In this document: positions 40,349 to 48,649 of the stretch, one piece after another
How positions within the stretch are numbered: position 1 is the stretch's first letter
Layout of the letters: each line of letters begins with the position of its first letter
Assembly: GCA_021324935.1 (NCBI GenBank)
Contig: JAJPIE010000028.1
Span: 1 to 64,000, forward strand
Origin: Acidobacteriota bacterium
GTDB lineage: Bacteria > Acidobacteriota > Terriglobia > Acidiferrales > UBA7541
DNA: 64,000 nucleotides
Reading direction: 5' to 3'
Notes under the pieces: generated by a model
Told to the model about the DNA's origin: nothing
Database searches by the model: none
What the model saw: the letters and a program-made list of their open reading frames with translations, nothing else
Made by a program: the position numbers and the translations under genes

Positions 40349-40692
40349 GGGAATGCGAACGTGCTTTCGATTTACTGGCGGAGATTCAACACCATGGGGC
40401 CGTGCGCGGCCTGGCCGTCGGGCTGCTCGCTTCGATTGGGCTGATTCTGGTCAGCCCCAGTTTGATGGCCGTCGATCCGCCAACGGTGACGGGGACAGAG
40501 AGGCACCTGATTCAGGCGAAAGCCCTGTTTCCACTCGTGAATCCAGGAATACAGGGTATTCCACCCGGTTTCTTCGGCGCGATTCTCGGGACGTTGCTGA
40601 GCCATGAGCCGACTTCTATGCACAAATTTAATGAACTTCTTGTTCGCTCGAATACCGGGCCGGGAGCGGAAAAGGCAACGGCTTCGCACTGA
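40349..40692 (+). pseudogene. Remnant of a sodium:solute (acetate) symporter, ActP-like C-terminus
   Basis: Two adjacent frames together read NVLSIYWRRFNTMG / VRGLAVGLLASIGLILVSP and end with FNELLVRSNTGPGAEKA, the C-terminal end of ActP/SSS symporters. A one-base loss near 40394-40405 separates them. The first 400 or more residues are missing, because the homology begins where the neighbouring SDR gene starts on the other strand. This is a truncated and frameshifted relic. Confidence 0.7.
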
Positions 40693-40702
40693 CAATTGGC
40701 AA

Positions 40703-41185
40703 TCAGGTGAAGCCGATGAAGCGGCCGGCGGCAACGACGCCCGCCCAGAGGAGCAGCGAGGCGCACGCGGAAAGTTTAGCGCCCCATGGCGCCGGCGTAC
40801 GCTCGTCCCAGGAAGCAACATCCCGATAGCTGGTGAGATGGAAGAGCAGCGCCTGCAGGCCGGCGAGAAGAATCAGCAGCATTTTCAGGCGGAAGGCGGG
40901 GTTGGTATAAATCTTGAGTGCCTCGGAAGAAAACAGAAGCGAGCCGGTGACGACCTGGAGGACGAAACCTGCCCAGCACCAGGGCAGGAGTTGACGTGAG
41001 AGTTCGGAGACGCGTTTTTGGCGCATGAGGAGGCCGAGGAGACGCAAGTCGTATGCGGAGACGGCGGCGACCAGCAGCGCCATGCCAAGCAGATGAATTG
41101 TTTCGATTGCCGGGAAGAGCCAGAGGGATTCGCGAATACTGGAGCCGATGGCGGTGTGCTCCAGCCACTTGCAAAAGGCCAGCAT
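40703..41185 (-). CDS. DUF6644-type membrane protein
   Basis: A 160-residue protein with four transmembrane segments. EHTAIGSSIRESLWLFPAIE and IHLLGMALLVAAVSAYDLRL are typical of DUF6644. His and other polar residues in the first segments may bind heme, as in some cytochrome b-like families. ATG 41185 is chosen because upstream in-frame sequence overlaps the DUF6152 gene. The two genes are only 11 bp apart and probably cotranscribed. Confidence 0.75.
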   Translation of the reverse strand: MLAFCKWLEHTAIGSSIRESLWLFPAIETIHLLGMALLVAAVSAYDLRLLGLLMRQKRVSELSRQLLPWCWAGFVLQVVTGSLLFSSEALKIYTNPAFRLKMLLILLAGLQALLFHLTSYRDVASWDERTPAPWGAKLSACASLLLWAGVVAAGRFIGFT

Positions 41186-41196
41186 GGCGGGCGAGC

Positions 41197-41589
41197 CTAT
41201 GGCGCCCCCTGAAGCGTGCGTCCATCGGGCAGCCAGATTTTGCCGAGGGACATGTAAGGCGAGCCGTCTTTGGCGCGGAAGCCCTGCACGGTGACGTGGT
41301 CGCCGGGTTTTACGGTTGTGGACGTCCAGCCGCCGAAGCGCGTGAGCATGCCGAGGCTGCCCATTTCGCATTTCCAATTAGCCACTTTGCCGTTTTCGTC
41401 TTTCAGGTCGGCGAAGATGTAGGCGTGGGGGTTGATCCACTGAAATTCGGTGACCGTGCCTTCCATCTTGACGGTGTGCGTAGTGTCAAAGGCGGCGAGC
41501 CCGTGATGGGCGAAAAGAGAGGGCGAGGCGGCGATGAATACGAACGAAACCAGGATAATCAATTTGCGCAGAATGAACCAGTTCTTCAT
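41197..41589 (-). CDS. DUF6152 secreted protein
   Basis: A 130-residue protein with signal peptide (LIILVSFVFIAASPSLFAHH). The mature part begins with the DUF6152 hallmark HHGLAAFD and has EFQWINPHAYIFADL and GDHVTVQGFRAKDGS. It is a small periplasmic OB- or β-barrel-type domain, often next to membrane DUF6644 proteins. Unknown role, perhaps in metal or cytochrome biology given the heme genes upstream. Confidence 0.8.
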   Translation of the reverse strand: MKNWFILRKLIILVSFVFIAASPSLFAHHGLAAFDTTHTVKMEGTVTEFQWINPHAYIFADLKDENGKVANWKCEMGSLGMLTRFGGWTSTTVKPGDHVTVQGFRAKDGSPYMSLGKIWLPDGRTLQGAP

Positions 41590-41732
41590 GGATCGCCTTC
41601 TCGGGCTGGGGGATTCGAACCATCCGAAGGCGAGTCTAGCATGAGGATTTGCCCGCAGAATTGGTTCAACGGCGACGTTTCACGATAGTTACTAAGGCAG
41701 CGAACCAATGCGCCTAGCCCCGAAGGGGGCGG

Positions 41733-42161
41733 CTACAAGTTCGTGGGCGCGTAGAGACGGTAGACCATGAAGTAGACGATGACGCCGGTGACGCTGACGT
41801 AGAACCAGAGGGGCAGGGTCCAGCGGGCGATGCGGCGGTGCTTGTCAAATCTTTCGGCCCAGGCGCGGCGCAGCGTGATGATGATCAGCGGAACGATGGC
41901 CGCAGCGAGAATCGAATGCGAAATCAGTAGAGTGAAGTAGACGGGACGAATCCAGCCCTGGCCCTGGAACAGGACGACGTGGTGAACGCGATAGTGATAG
42001 AGGAGATAGGAAACCAGGAAGGCGCAGGAGACGGCAAATGCGGAAATCATGAATTTTTTGTGGAGTTCCCGTTTGCCGGAGCGGATCGCCAAATAGCCGC
42101 AAGCGAGCAAAACCGCGGACGTGCCGTTGAGGATGGCGTTGAGGGCGGGGTGCGAGAGCAT
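41733..42161 (-). CDS. DUF420 membrane protein (cytochrome oxidase assembly-type)
   Basis: A 142-residue protein with four transmembrane segments. ATG 42161 has AAAGGACT upstream. HPALNAILNGTSAVLLACGY, FMISAFAVSCAFLVSYLLYH, YFTLLISHSILAAAIVPL and the C-terminal LWFYVSVTGVIVYFMVYRLY match DUF420. In Bacillus the related CtaM is needed for caa3/aa3 oxidase assembly. Its place after ctaA-ctaB supports that role here. Confidence 0.8.
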   Translation of the reverse strand: MLSHPALNAILNGTSAVLLACGYLAIRSGKRELHKKFMISAFAVSCAFLVSYLLYHYRVHHVVLFQGQGWIRPVYFTLLISHSILAAAIVPLIIITLRRAWAERFDKHRRIARWTLPLWFYVSVTGVIVYFMVYRLYAPTNL

Positions 42162-42209
42162 TTGGCGTTTGAGTCCTTTGTTAGAGACCAGAAAACAGCG
42201 TAATAGGGG

Positions 42210-42258
42210 CACAGGATGAAGCCTGTGCTGCTGCGCCGGTCTAAAGTCCGGCCACTAC
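42210..42258. repeat. Family A variant plus GCCGG-type palindrome
   Basis: CACAGGATGAAGCCTGTG, then GCCGGTCTAAAGTCCGGC and CACTAC. Between the DUF420 gene and ctaB. Confidence 0.75.
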
Positions 42259-42311
42259 ACAAGCGAGAAGGCGGCGTCACCCCTCACAATGCTCAGGGCA
42301 AGCAGCCGCCG

Positions 42312-43205
42312 CTACCGCGGGAGCTTATCGTACATCATCAGGCCAAGCAGGATGGGGATATGCATGACCGTGGCGTGCATGAGCCACTTGGCACGCACGT
42401 TGGTTTTGGCATGCGCGGCCCATAGGCAGACTTGCACGAGCGCGGTGCAGGTGACCAGCGCGCCAAAGAAGTAGAGCACTCCGGCAAAGCCCATGATGGC
42501 GGGCAGCAGGCTGATGGCGACCAGCGCGGCCGCATAGAGAATGATTTCGCGGAAGGTGCGCTTCCCTTCCTTATCCACAACGGGCAGCATCAAAATTCCG
42601 GCACGCGCGTAGTCCTCGCGATACATCCAGGAAATGGCGTGAAAGTGGGGGAATTGCCAGACGAAGAGAATGGCAAAAAGCAGCCACGCGCCCGCGCCGG
42701 CTTTGCCGGTGGCGGCGGTCCAGCCGATCATCGGCGGAATGGCGCCGGGAATGGCGCCAATGAATGTGGCCCAGACGGTGCGCTTCTTGAGCGGCGTGTA
42801 AGCGAGCAAATAGCTCAGGCAGGTAAAGACTCCCAGGAAGCAAGGCCAGAAGCCGGCGGTGAGGTAAAGATCGACCGCGCCTGCGAGAGAGAGCAGGACG
42901 CCGAAGCGGAGCGCCTCGGCAGGCGCCAGAACGCCGGCGGGCAGCGGACGCGAGGCGGTGCGGCGCATGTAACGATCCGATTCTCGCTCGATGTAGTGAT
43001 TCAGCGCGGCGGTGCCCGCGGCGATCATCATGGTGGCCACGATAACGTGAATCATGTGCAGCCACTCGATGGGACCGCGCACACCCATGTAATAGCCCGC
43101 GCCAGTGGTCATCAGCACAAGGAACGACACGTCGGGCTTGGTAAGCGTGATATACGCGCTGAGCTTACTGGGTTGCGCGAGAGCGGCGGCGCGAACTTCA
43201 CTCAT
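42312..43205 (-). CDS. ctaB: Protoheme IX farnesyltransferase (heme O synthase)
   Basis: A 297-residue polytopic UbiA-family protein. The first Asp-rich motif is NHYIERESDRYMRR (Asn69 to Asp77) and the second is YLLAYTPLKKRT. It adds a farnesyl group to protoheme, giving heme O for terminal oxidases. Its start overlaps or touches the stop of ctaA (43205), so the two are translationally coupled and act in sequence. Confidence 0.93.
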   Translation of the reverse strand: MSEVRAAALAQPSKLSAYITLTKPDVSFLVLMTTGAGYYMGVRGPIEWLHMIHVIVATMMIAAGTAALNHYIERESDRYMRRTASRPLPAGVLAPAEALRFGVLLSLAGAVDLYLTAGFWPCFLGVFTCLSYLLAYTPLKKRTVWATFIGAIPGAIPPMIGWTAATGKAGAGAWLLFAILFVWQFPHFHAISWMYREDYARAGILMLPVVDKEGKRTFREIILYAAALVAISLLPAIMGFAGVLYFFGALVTCTALVQVCLWAAHAKTNVRAKWLMHATVMHIPILLGLMMYDKLPR

Positions 43206-44119
43206 CAGGCTGGCACCTCACCTTTGGTTGTGGCAAGCAGCACTCCCCTTCTCCGCGGCACAAGACGATAGCAGAACAGCACCACGAGAATCGAGACGGC
43301 AAACAAGATCGCCCCAACGACCGTGTGAATCACCGTGGCAGTGACCACGGCGGGCATCGGCTGCGGATCATCGGCGGAACGCATGCGCGTCCACAACGCG
43401 ACGATACCCAGAAGGAGTTGCAATCCTACGATGCCGTGCAGCAGCGCGCGAACGCGGGAAATTTCCTTCGAGTTCGAAAAGCGCCTGTGCAGCTGGCGGG
43501 CGGTCCAGGAAGCGACGAGAAGAACTCCAAGCGCCCAGACCACGTGGGGCGTGACCGGACTGTACTTATGGCGGAACGCGGCGCCGAGAGCGATCTGCAG
43601 GAAAATGGCGCAGGAATTCAAAACCACGACGGTGTGGATCGTGGGCGTGGCCTTGTCTTCATACTGCGGAAGCTCCTCCATCCACCAGCGGCTGGTGATC
43701 ACGGCGATGGCGACCAACGTGGCGAACATGATCTGCGCCATGCAGGCGTGCATGACGGGCAGCCAGTAATGGAGCAATTTGAGGACGGTGAGGCCGCCGA
43801 GGATGCCCTGAACAATTACGCCGGCAACCGCGGCGAGGCCAAACCACCTCACCCACTGGCGCTCGTCCTTGCGCCACAGGACGATGGATAGAACCACGAT
43901 AAACAGGCCCAGAATTGCGGCGATGACGCGGTGGGTGTGTTCAAAGGCGATGCCGCCGACCATGGGGGGCGTGATGCTGCCGTAAGAGAGAGGCCAATCA
44001 GGAACCGCCAGCGCGGCGTCTTCGGAGGTGACCAGCGCCCCCGCGCAGAGGAGGAGGACCGCCCAACCGACAACGAACAAAGCAAACTTGTGCACACCAG
44101 AGTGGTACGTGGCTTTCAT
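43205..44119 (-). CDS. ctaA: Heme A synthase (COX15/CtaA)
   Basis: A 304-residue membrane protein with eight predicted segments in two four-helix bundles. The heme-ligand histidines are in FEHTHRVIAAILG and VMHACMAQIMF (first bundle) and in LLHGIVGLQLLLG and VIHTVVGAILFAV (second). CtaA oxidises heme O to heme A. It directly precedes ctaB on the same strand. The C-terminal tail is basic. Confidence 0.92.
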   Translation of the reverse strand: MKATYHSGVHKFALFVVGWAVLLLCAGALVTSEDAALAVPDWPLSYGSITPPMVGGIAFEHTHRVIAAILGLFIVVLSIVLWRKDERQWVRWFGLAAVAGVIVQGILGGLTVLKLLHYWLPVMHACMAQIMFATLVAIAVITSRWWMEELPQYEDKATPTIHTVVVLNSCAIFLQIALGAAFRHKYSPVTPHVVWALGVLLVASWTARQLHRRFSNSKEISRVRALLHGIVGLQLLLGIVALWTRMRSADDPQPMPAVVTATVIHTVVGAILFAVSILVVLFCYRLVPRRRGVLLATTKGEVPA

Positions 44120-44321
44120 GAATTTCGGGCCCCATCCCGAAATACAGATTATAGCGCACCAGACCGCAGCGAATTTTGGAACAGCTACCCTGAACCGCCG
44201 GGGATTCTAGCAAGGATTTGTTTCCAGGGGAAGGGAGATTTCAACTGGATCGGGCAGCGGATTGGCCGCTGGGTGCTGGAGCCCGCTCTCCCGGAAAGCA
44301 CATAATCCGGAAAGCGAGCAA

Positions 44322-44546
44322 ATGACGATCTGGAGCGTTTTCCCGGCCAGCACCAAATACTTCGAGCCAAGCCAAGCCTCGTCCATGGTGAACTACATCG
44401 TCGACGATCTCAATGCGCTGCTTGAGCGCCTGGAGAAAGAAGGCGTCCGCATCGGCCTGAAGCGCCAGGACGAGAGCTACGGCCGCTTCGCTCGGATCTA
44501 CGATCCGGACGGCAACAAAATCGAGTTGTGGCAGCCGCTGCGTTAA
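44322..44546 (+). CDS. N-terminally truncated VOC (glyoxalase-fold) protein
   Basis: A 74-residue protein carrying only the second half of a VOC domain: TIWSVFPASTKYFEPSQASS, MVNYIVDDLNALLERLEKEG and YGRFARIYDPDGNKIELWQP, the usual end of such proteins. Normal members are about 120-130 residues. The first β-α-β unit is missing upstream in all frames. ATG 44322 has GGAAAGCGAG before it, so a short product could be made, but it is probably a relic. Confidence 0.55.
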   Translation: MTIWSVFPASTKYFEPSQASSMVNYIVDDLNALLERLEKEGVRIGLKRQDESYGRFARIYDPDGNKIELWQPLR

Positions 44547-44600
44547 CGGAGGCGACGCCGCGAGCTTATCCAAAAATTGCAGTTCCCCGCATCCCTGGGG

Positions 44601-45050
44601 CTAAGACTGGAGTCCGTTCCAGGACCAGCGCGGGATGTGGAGGCCGTCTGGCACATCATCCGCGGAGTGATGGTAACAAGAGATCGTTGTAGTGGTTGTC
44701 CAAGCGAAGTAATCGTGCAGCGATTGTTTCAGCGCGGCGTTTTCCGCCAGCGCGACATCGGCAAGGGCCTGGTCGAAACAGGCAATCGCACGGCGATCCA
44801 TCTCTTCGTGCACACCTTTGCCGCTGTGGATCCTGACCACGCTGGTCTGGTCACCGTAAGAACTGGAGTACAGCTTGGGGCCACCGAGCGCCTCAGCCCA
44901 GTAGGCGGCGAGCCGCTCCACATGCTGTGGGTGAAAGCCATGGCTGAACGCGTGAGCGACCACTTCATCGTCCATAACCCGGCGATGCCAGGCAGCAGCG
45001 AGGCGGCGCATTCCGTCCATTCCACCCGCGGCCTCGAAGAGAGTCTGCAT
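44601..45050 (-). CDS. Truncated hemoglobin-type globin (group 2-like)
   Basis: A 149-residue globin. GGMDGMRRLAAAWHRRVMDD forms the A-B region, FSHGFHPQHVERLAAYWAEAL the E-F region with the proximal-type His, and the C-terminus has DYFAWTTTTTISCYHHSADD. The WSWNGL end is typical of group 2-like proteins. It probably binds O2 or NO. It lies 41 bp after hemH on the same strand, so heme supply and use are linked. Confidence 0.85.
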   Translation of the reverse strand: MQTLFEAAGGMDGMRRLAAAWHRRVMDDEVVAHAFSHGFHPQHVERLAAYWAEALGGPKLYSSSYGDQTSVVRIHSGKGVHEEMDRRAIACFDQALADVALAENAALKQSLHDYFAWTTTTTISCYHHSADDVPDGLHIPRWSWNGLQS

Positions 45051-45091
45051 GCCGGTATGATGACAATCGTCCCGCGTGATTGCAAGGCGCT

Positions 45092-46135
45092 CTATTGGGT
45101 AGCGGAAGTGGCGGTGGCCTGGGCGGACTCAGGGTGGATCTCGACGGCGCGGAGGACAAGCTGTTTGAGGCACTCGATAAAGTGCGGCGAGTCGCCGACG
45201 GCGGGCATCATGCGATAGCGCTGGACGCCGGATTTCTTCGCGTCGGCGCGGCCATCGATGTTGATCTCGTGCAGGGTTTCGATGTGCTCGGTGACGAAGC
45301 TGATGGGGACGACGAGCATTTCCTTCACGCCTTGGTGGCCGAGTTTTTCAAGCGTGCCGACGAAGGACGGCTCCAGCCACTTCGCGGGGCCGACCTTGCT
45401 CTGGAAACAAAGCATGTGCGTGCGCGGCCAGTTGGCGAACTGCTTCGCGCCGCTTTCGCAGACCAGCCGGATGGTCTCCTCGACGTGCCGCGGATAGGGA
45501 TCGCCTTTTTCGACGAGGCTCATGGGCAGGCCGTGCGCGCTGAAGACCAGATGGATGCGCGAACTGTCCGGAAACTGCCGCAGGCATTTGCCGATGTTGG
45601 TGACCAGCGCCTGAATGTATTCGGGGTGGTCGAAGAAATGTTCAATGGTGCGCTCAGGGAGCGATCCCTCATCCGGTTCGCCGTAGACGCGGCGCCACTC
45701 TTTCAGACTGCTGAGCGTGGTGGCATAGGAAAAGTGGGGATAGAGCGGGAGGAGCACGAGTTCGTCGAGACGTCCGGCTTGTTGGAGAGCGTAGACGGCG
45801 TCTTCGGTGAGCGGTTTCCAGTAACGCATGGCGGTCACCGCGACGGGCTCGATGTACGGGCTAAGGGCCCGGACAAGTTTCACGCGCTGGCGCTCGGTGA
45901 GAATGTTGATGGGCGAGCGGCGGCCGATCATGCCATAGCGTTGCGCGACGGCGGGCGTGCGCTTGCGGGCGATATAGTTGGCCAGCGGACCGCGGATGAA
46001 GTTGAGCGGACCGAGCGGGATGATGTCCGGGTCCAGGAAAAGATTGCGCAGGAAGGGTTCGACGGTCGTGAGTGAGTCCGGGCCGCCCAGTTGGAAGAGG
46101 ACGATACCGACGCGTTTTTTCGTCTGCGGAGCCAT
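45092..46135 (-). CDS. hemH: Ferrochelatase
   Basis: A 347-residue HemH. GIVLFQLGGPDSLTTVEPFL at the N-terminus, the catalytic His in LVFSAHGLPMSLVEKGDPYP, and the acidic metal-path residues in FVTEHIETLHEIN. It inserts Fe2+ into protoporphyrin IX (or, in some phyla, into coproporphyrin III). Which of these applies cannot be told from the window. It lies downstream of ccmD and feeds the System I genes above it. Confidence 0.93.
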   Translation of the reverse strand: MAPQTKKRVGIVLFQLGGPDSLTTVEPFLRNLFLDPDIIPLGPLNFIRGPLANYIARKRTPAVAQRYGMIGRRSPINILTERQRVKLVRALSPYIEPVAVTAMRYWKPLTEDAVYALQQAGRLDELVLLPLYPHFSYATTLSSLKEWRRVYGEPDEGSLPERTIEHFFDHPEYIQALVTNIGKCLRQFPDSSRIHLVFSAHGLPMSLVEKGDPYPRHVEETIRLVCESGAKQFANWPRTHMLCFQSKVGPAKWLEPSFVGTLEKLGHQGVKEMLVVPISFVTEHIETLHEINIDGRADAKKSGVQRYRMMPAVGDSPHFIECLKQLVLRAVEIHPESAQATATSATQ

Positions 46136-46234
46136 GGTCGTAAGAACAATTCCCTTTCTTGGGCGCGGGAACCATAAACTTTAGAAACCGTGAAAAGCGC
46201 CCGCATCAGAAGGCGGCCGCTACAAAATCGCCGC

Positions 46235-46378
46235 CTATTTCGCTTTGGGGAGCTGGTTCTTCAGGCGCTCGAGCTCGGCGCGAACGGCGGACGTGCGGCG
46301 CGCGACCGTGAGATAGAACAGGAAAAACACGCCCCAGCCGATCAGATACGCGGCGAAGACGCTGTCGAGATTTTTCAT
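46235..46378 (-). CDS. ccmD: CcmD-like small membrane protein
   Basis: A 47-residue protein with one transmembrane segment (VFAAYLIGWGVFFLFYLTVA) followed by a basic helix (RRTSAVRAELERLKNQL), the CcmD pattern. Its ATG overlaps the stop of ccmC (46375) by four bases. It helps release holo-CcmE from CcmC/CcmAB in System I. Confidence 0.75.
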   Translation of the reverse strand: MKNLDSVFAAYLIGWGVFFLFYLTVARRTSAVRAELERLKNQLPKAK

Positions 46379-47052
46379 TGGGCCTCCACTTCCCGGGCAA
46401 GAAAATCGGCTTCCGTCTGCATTCTTTCGAGCGCGTAGCGCTCCACCAGCAGAAACGCCATGAAAACGTGCATCGCGAACGCAGAGAAGAAGAAGACCGC
46501 CTTCATCGTAGGATCCAGGCCGGAACCTTGCCCGCCCATGATCACCGGCTGGGGATGCTGTGTGCGCCACCAGCGGATGGCGCCAGAGACCAGCGGCACG
46601 TCGATAAAAGCAAAGATGCCGAAGAGCGAGCTGAGCAACGCGCGGCGGTCGGGCTCTTCCACGAGTGTGCGAAGCAACAGGTAAGAAACGTACAGCAGCC
46701 AGAGGACGAAGGTGGAGGTGAGGCGCGCGTCCCAGGTCCACCAGATGCCCCAGACAGGATGGGCCCAGATGGGGCCGGTAATCAGCACGACGGTGGTGAA
46801 GGCGAGGCCGACCTCGGCGCCGGAAACGCCAAGCCAGTCATATTGCTGCTTGCGCCGCCAGACGTAGAGCAGATTGCCGATGAAGCAGAGGAAGAACGCG
46901 GTGAAACCCGCCCAGGCGCTGGCAACGTGGAAATAAAAAATGCGCTGAATGACGCCCATGGTGCGCTCAGTGGGGGCGATGAAGAACGACGCATACGCCG
47001 AAGCGATCACCAGCAGGATGGCGACGGCGGCGAGGATGATGCGTTTGGTCAT
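46375..47052 (-). CDS. ccmC: CcmC, heme exporter subunit
   Basis: A 225-residue protein with six transmembrane segments and the tryptophan-rich WWD motif in WGIWWTWDARLTSTFVLWLL. Heme-ligand histidines are in FYFHVASAWAGF and RTQHPQPVI. CcmC loads heme on CcmE. Six bases separate it from ccmB. Confidence 0.93.
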   Translation of the reverse strand: MTKRIILAAVAILLVIASAYASFFIAPTERTMGVIQRIFYFHVASAWAGFTAFFLCFIGNLLYVWRRKQQYDWLGVSGAEVGLAFTTVVLITGPIWAHPVWGIWWTWDARLTSTFVLWLLYVSYLLLRTLVEEPDRRALLSSLFGIFAFIDVPLVSGAIRWWRTQHPQPVIMGGQGSGLDPTMKAVFFFSAFAMHVFMAFLLVERYALERMQTEADFLAREVEAQ

Positions 47053-47058
47053 GGACGG

Positions 47059-47733
47059 CTATTCCTCCAGAAGATATTCGCCGAAAAGCCATAGCGCCGT
47101 CAAAAAGACCACGTCGAAGGCGGCCAGGAAGGCGATTCCCTTCCATTGCACGATAGGCTGGCGGTCGAGAAGGCTGACGCTGACGGTGGCGCTGACGACG
47201 AGAATCGGCGTGAGCAGCGGCAAGAGCAGGAGCGGCAGGAGCAGTTCGCGCATACGGGCCTGCGCGGAGATGGCGGAAAGCGCGGTGCCGGCGATGGAGA
47301 TACCGAGGCTGCCGAGGAAAAGAACCAGGAGAAGGTAGTGCAGCTCGGGAAGAATGGGGACGTTGTAGAAGATGGCGAAAAGCGGAAGCATCAGGATTTC
47401 GGTGACCAGCAGGAAGAGCGTGTTGGCGGAGAGCTTGGCGAGGAAGATGGAGAACGGGTCGCCGACGGCCAGACGCAGTGAACTGAGCGTGTCGTTATGT
47501 TGTTCGCGAAGGAAGCAGGGCTGGAGCATCAAGGATGCGGCAAACAGAATGGCCAGCCAGAGGAGGCCGGGGCCGAATTCGCGGGATTCTTCGCTAGTGG
47601 GGCTGATGGCAAAGCTGAAAAGGATCAGGACGACGAGGATGAAGACGACCGTGGTGGTGAGAAGTTCGCGGGAGCGGAATTCGGTTCGAAGTTCCTTGCC
47701 GAGGAGGACCGCCGTGTTGGAGAGCAGGCTCAT
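47059..47733 (-). CDS. ccmB: CcmB, heme exporter permease
   Basis: A 224-residue protein with six transmembrane segments. Family features are LGKELRTEFRSRELLTT at the start, GLLWLAILFAASLMLQPCFL, and the ALSAISAQARMRELLLPLLL stretch. It forms the membrane part of the CcmAB ABC complex that frees heme-loaded CcmE. Ten bases separate it from ccmA. Confidence 0.92.
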   Translation of the reverse strand: MSLLSNTAVLLGKELRTEFRSRELLTTTVVFILVVLILFSFAISPTSEESREFGPGLLWLAILFAASLMLQPCFLREQHNDTLSSLRLAVGDPFSIFLAKLSANTLFLLVTEILMLPLFAIFYNVPILPELHYLLLVLFLGSLGISIAGTALSAISAQARMRELLLPLLLLPLLTPILVVSATVSVSLLDRQPIVQWKGIAFLAAFDVVFLTALWLFGEYLLEE

Positions 47734-47742
47734 GGCTGCGGC

Positions 47743-48444
47743 TCAGGCGGCTCCAAAAGTAAGGATTTGGTGCAGCGAAGCACCGGCTTTCGTGTCCGCG
47801 ACGACGCTGCCGGCATCGAGGCGCACGGCGCGCGTTGCCAGAGCGGAAATTTCCGATTCACCGTGAAGGCTCATGACGATGGTGCAGCCGGCGCAGTTGA
47901 GTTCGCGGAGCGTCTGGGCCAGCCAAGAGATGCCCAGGGGGTCGAGGCCGGTAGCCGGCTCGTCGAGGAGCAGAACGGAGGGACGATGAATGAGAGCGCG
48001 GGCGATGGCGATGCGCTGGCGCATGCCGCGAGAAAAGGTGCGGACTAAAGAATCGCGGCGTTCGTAGAGGCCGACGTCACGGAGAAGGGATTCGGCACGA
48101 GCGGCGGGCGATTCAACTTCCTGCAGCCGGGCGAAGAGGAGAAGGTTCTCTTCGGCGGAAAGCTCGTCGTAGACCATGGTGCTGTGGCCGACATAGCCGG
48201 GGCGGGACTGGCGGTGATCGTTCAGCGACTCCCCCGGGAAAAAAAGTTTGCCGTGGGTTGGCCGCACGATCTGCCCGGCGATGCGAAGAAGAGTGGTTTT
48301 GCCGGAGCCGTTACGCCCCGCCAGGACAGCGCATTCTCCGGGAGCAATCTCGAAGCTGACGCGGCGGAGAGCGAAAAGGCCGCCGTAGCGTTTGTCTATA
48401 TTCTCGAAGCGGAGGCCGGTTGGCGGTATTTGGAGAGAGCTCAC
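47743..48444 (-). CDS. ccmA: CcmA, ABC ATPase of heme export
   Basis: A 233-residue ATPase. Walker A is LAGRNGSGKTTLL, the ABC signature FSRGMRQRIAIARAL and Walker B VLLLDEPATGLD, in the usual order. It powers CcmAB. It starts the A-B-C-D group, separated by about 200 bp with family A repeats from the CarboxypepD gene. Confidence 0.93.
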   Translation of the reverse strand: MSSLQIPPTGLRFENIDKRYGGLFALRRVSFEIAPGECAVLAGRNGSGKTTLLRIAGQIVRPTHGKLFFPGESLNDHRQSRPGYVGHSTMVYDELSAEENLLLFARLQEVESPAARAESLLRDVGLYERRDSLVRTFSRGMRQRIAIARALIHRPSVLLLDEPATGLDPLGISWLAQTLRELNCAGCTIVMSLHGESEISALATRAVRLDAGSVVADTKAGASLHQILTFGAA

Positions 48445-48625
48445 GGTCGATTGGTTCGCGCTGGTTAGCGGAGGCGCGGATCAGATTTTATCTTCGTGCA
48501 AGTCTATTTTCCCGGCTGATGGGGCTCGCGCGCTGTGACATTTGACCCAAATTTCCGGCCCAGGCCGGATAGTAGCACAAGCTTCAGCCTGTCTCGCCGG
48601 ATACCAAGCCAAGATCGAGCGACGG

Positions 48626-48643
48626 CACAGGCTGAAGGCTGTG
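48626..48643. repeat. Palindromic repeat family A variant
   Basis: CACAGGCTGAAGGCTGTG. A partial inverted copy lies at about 48577. Both are in the gap before ccmA. Confidence 0.65.
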
Positions 48644-48649
48644 CGGCCG

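Noticed and set aside
45080..46075. 331-codon plus-strand frame
   Set aside because: Antisense to ferrochelatase.
5316..48643. The dispersed repeats as a CRISPR array
   Set aside because: They are single elements far apart, without regular spacers or cas genes.
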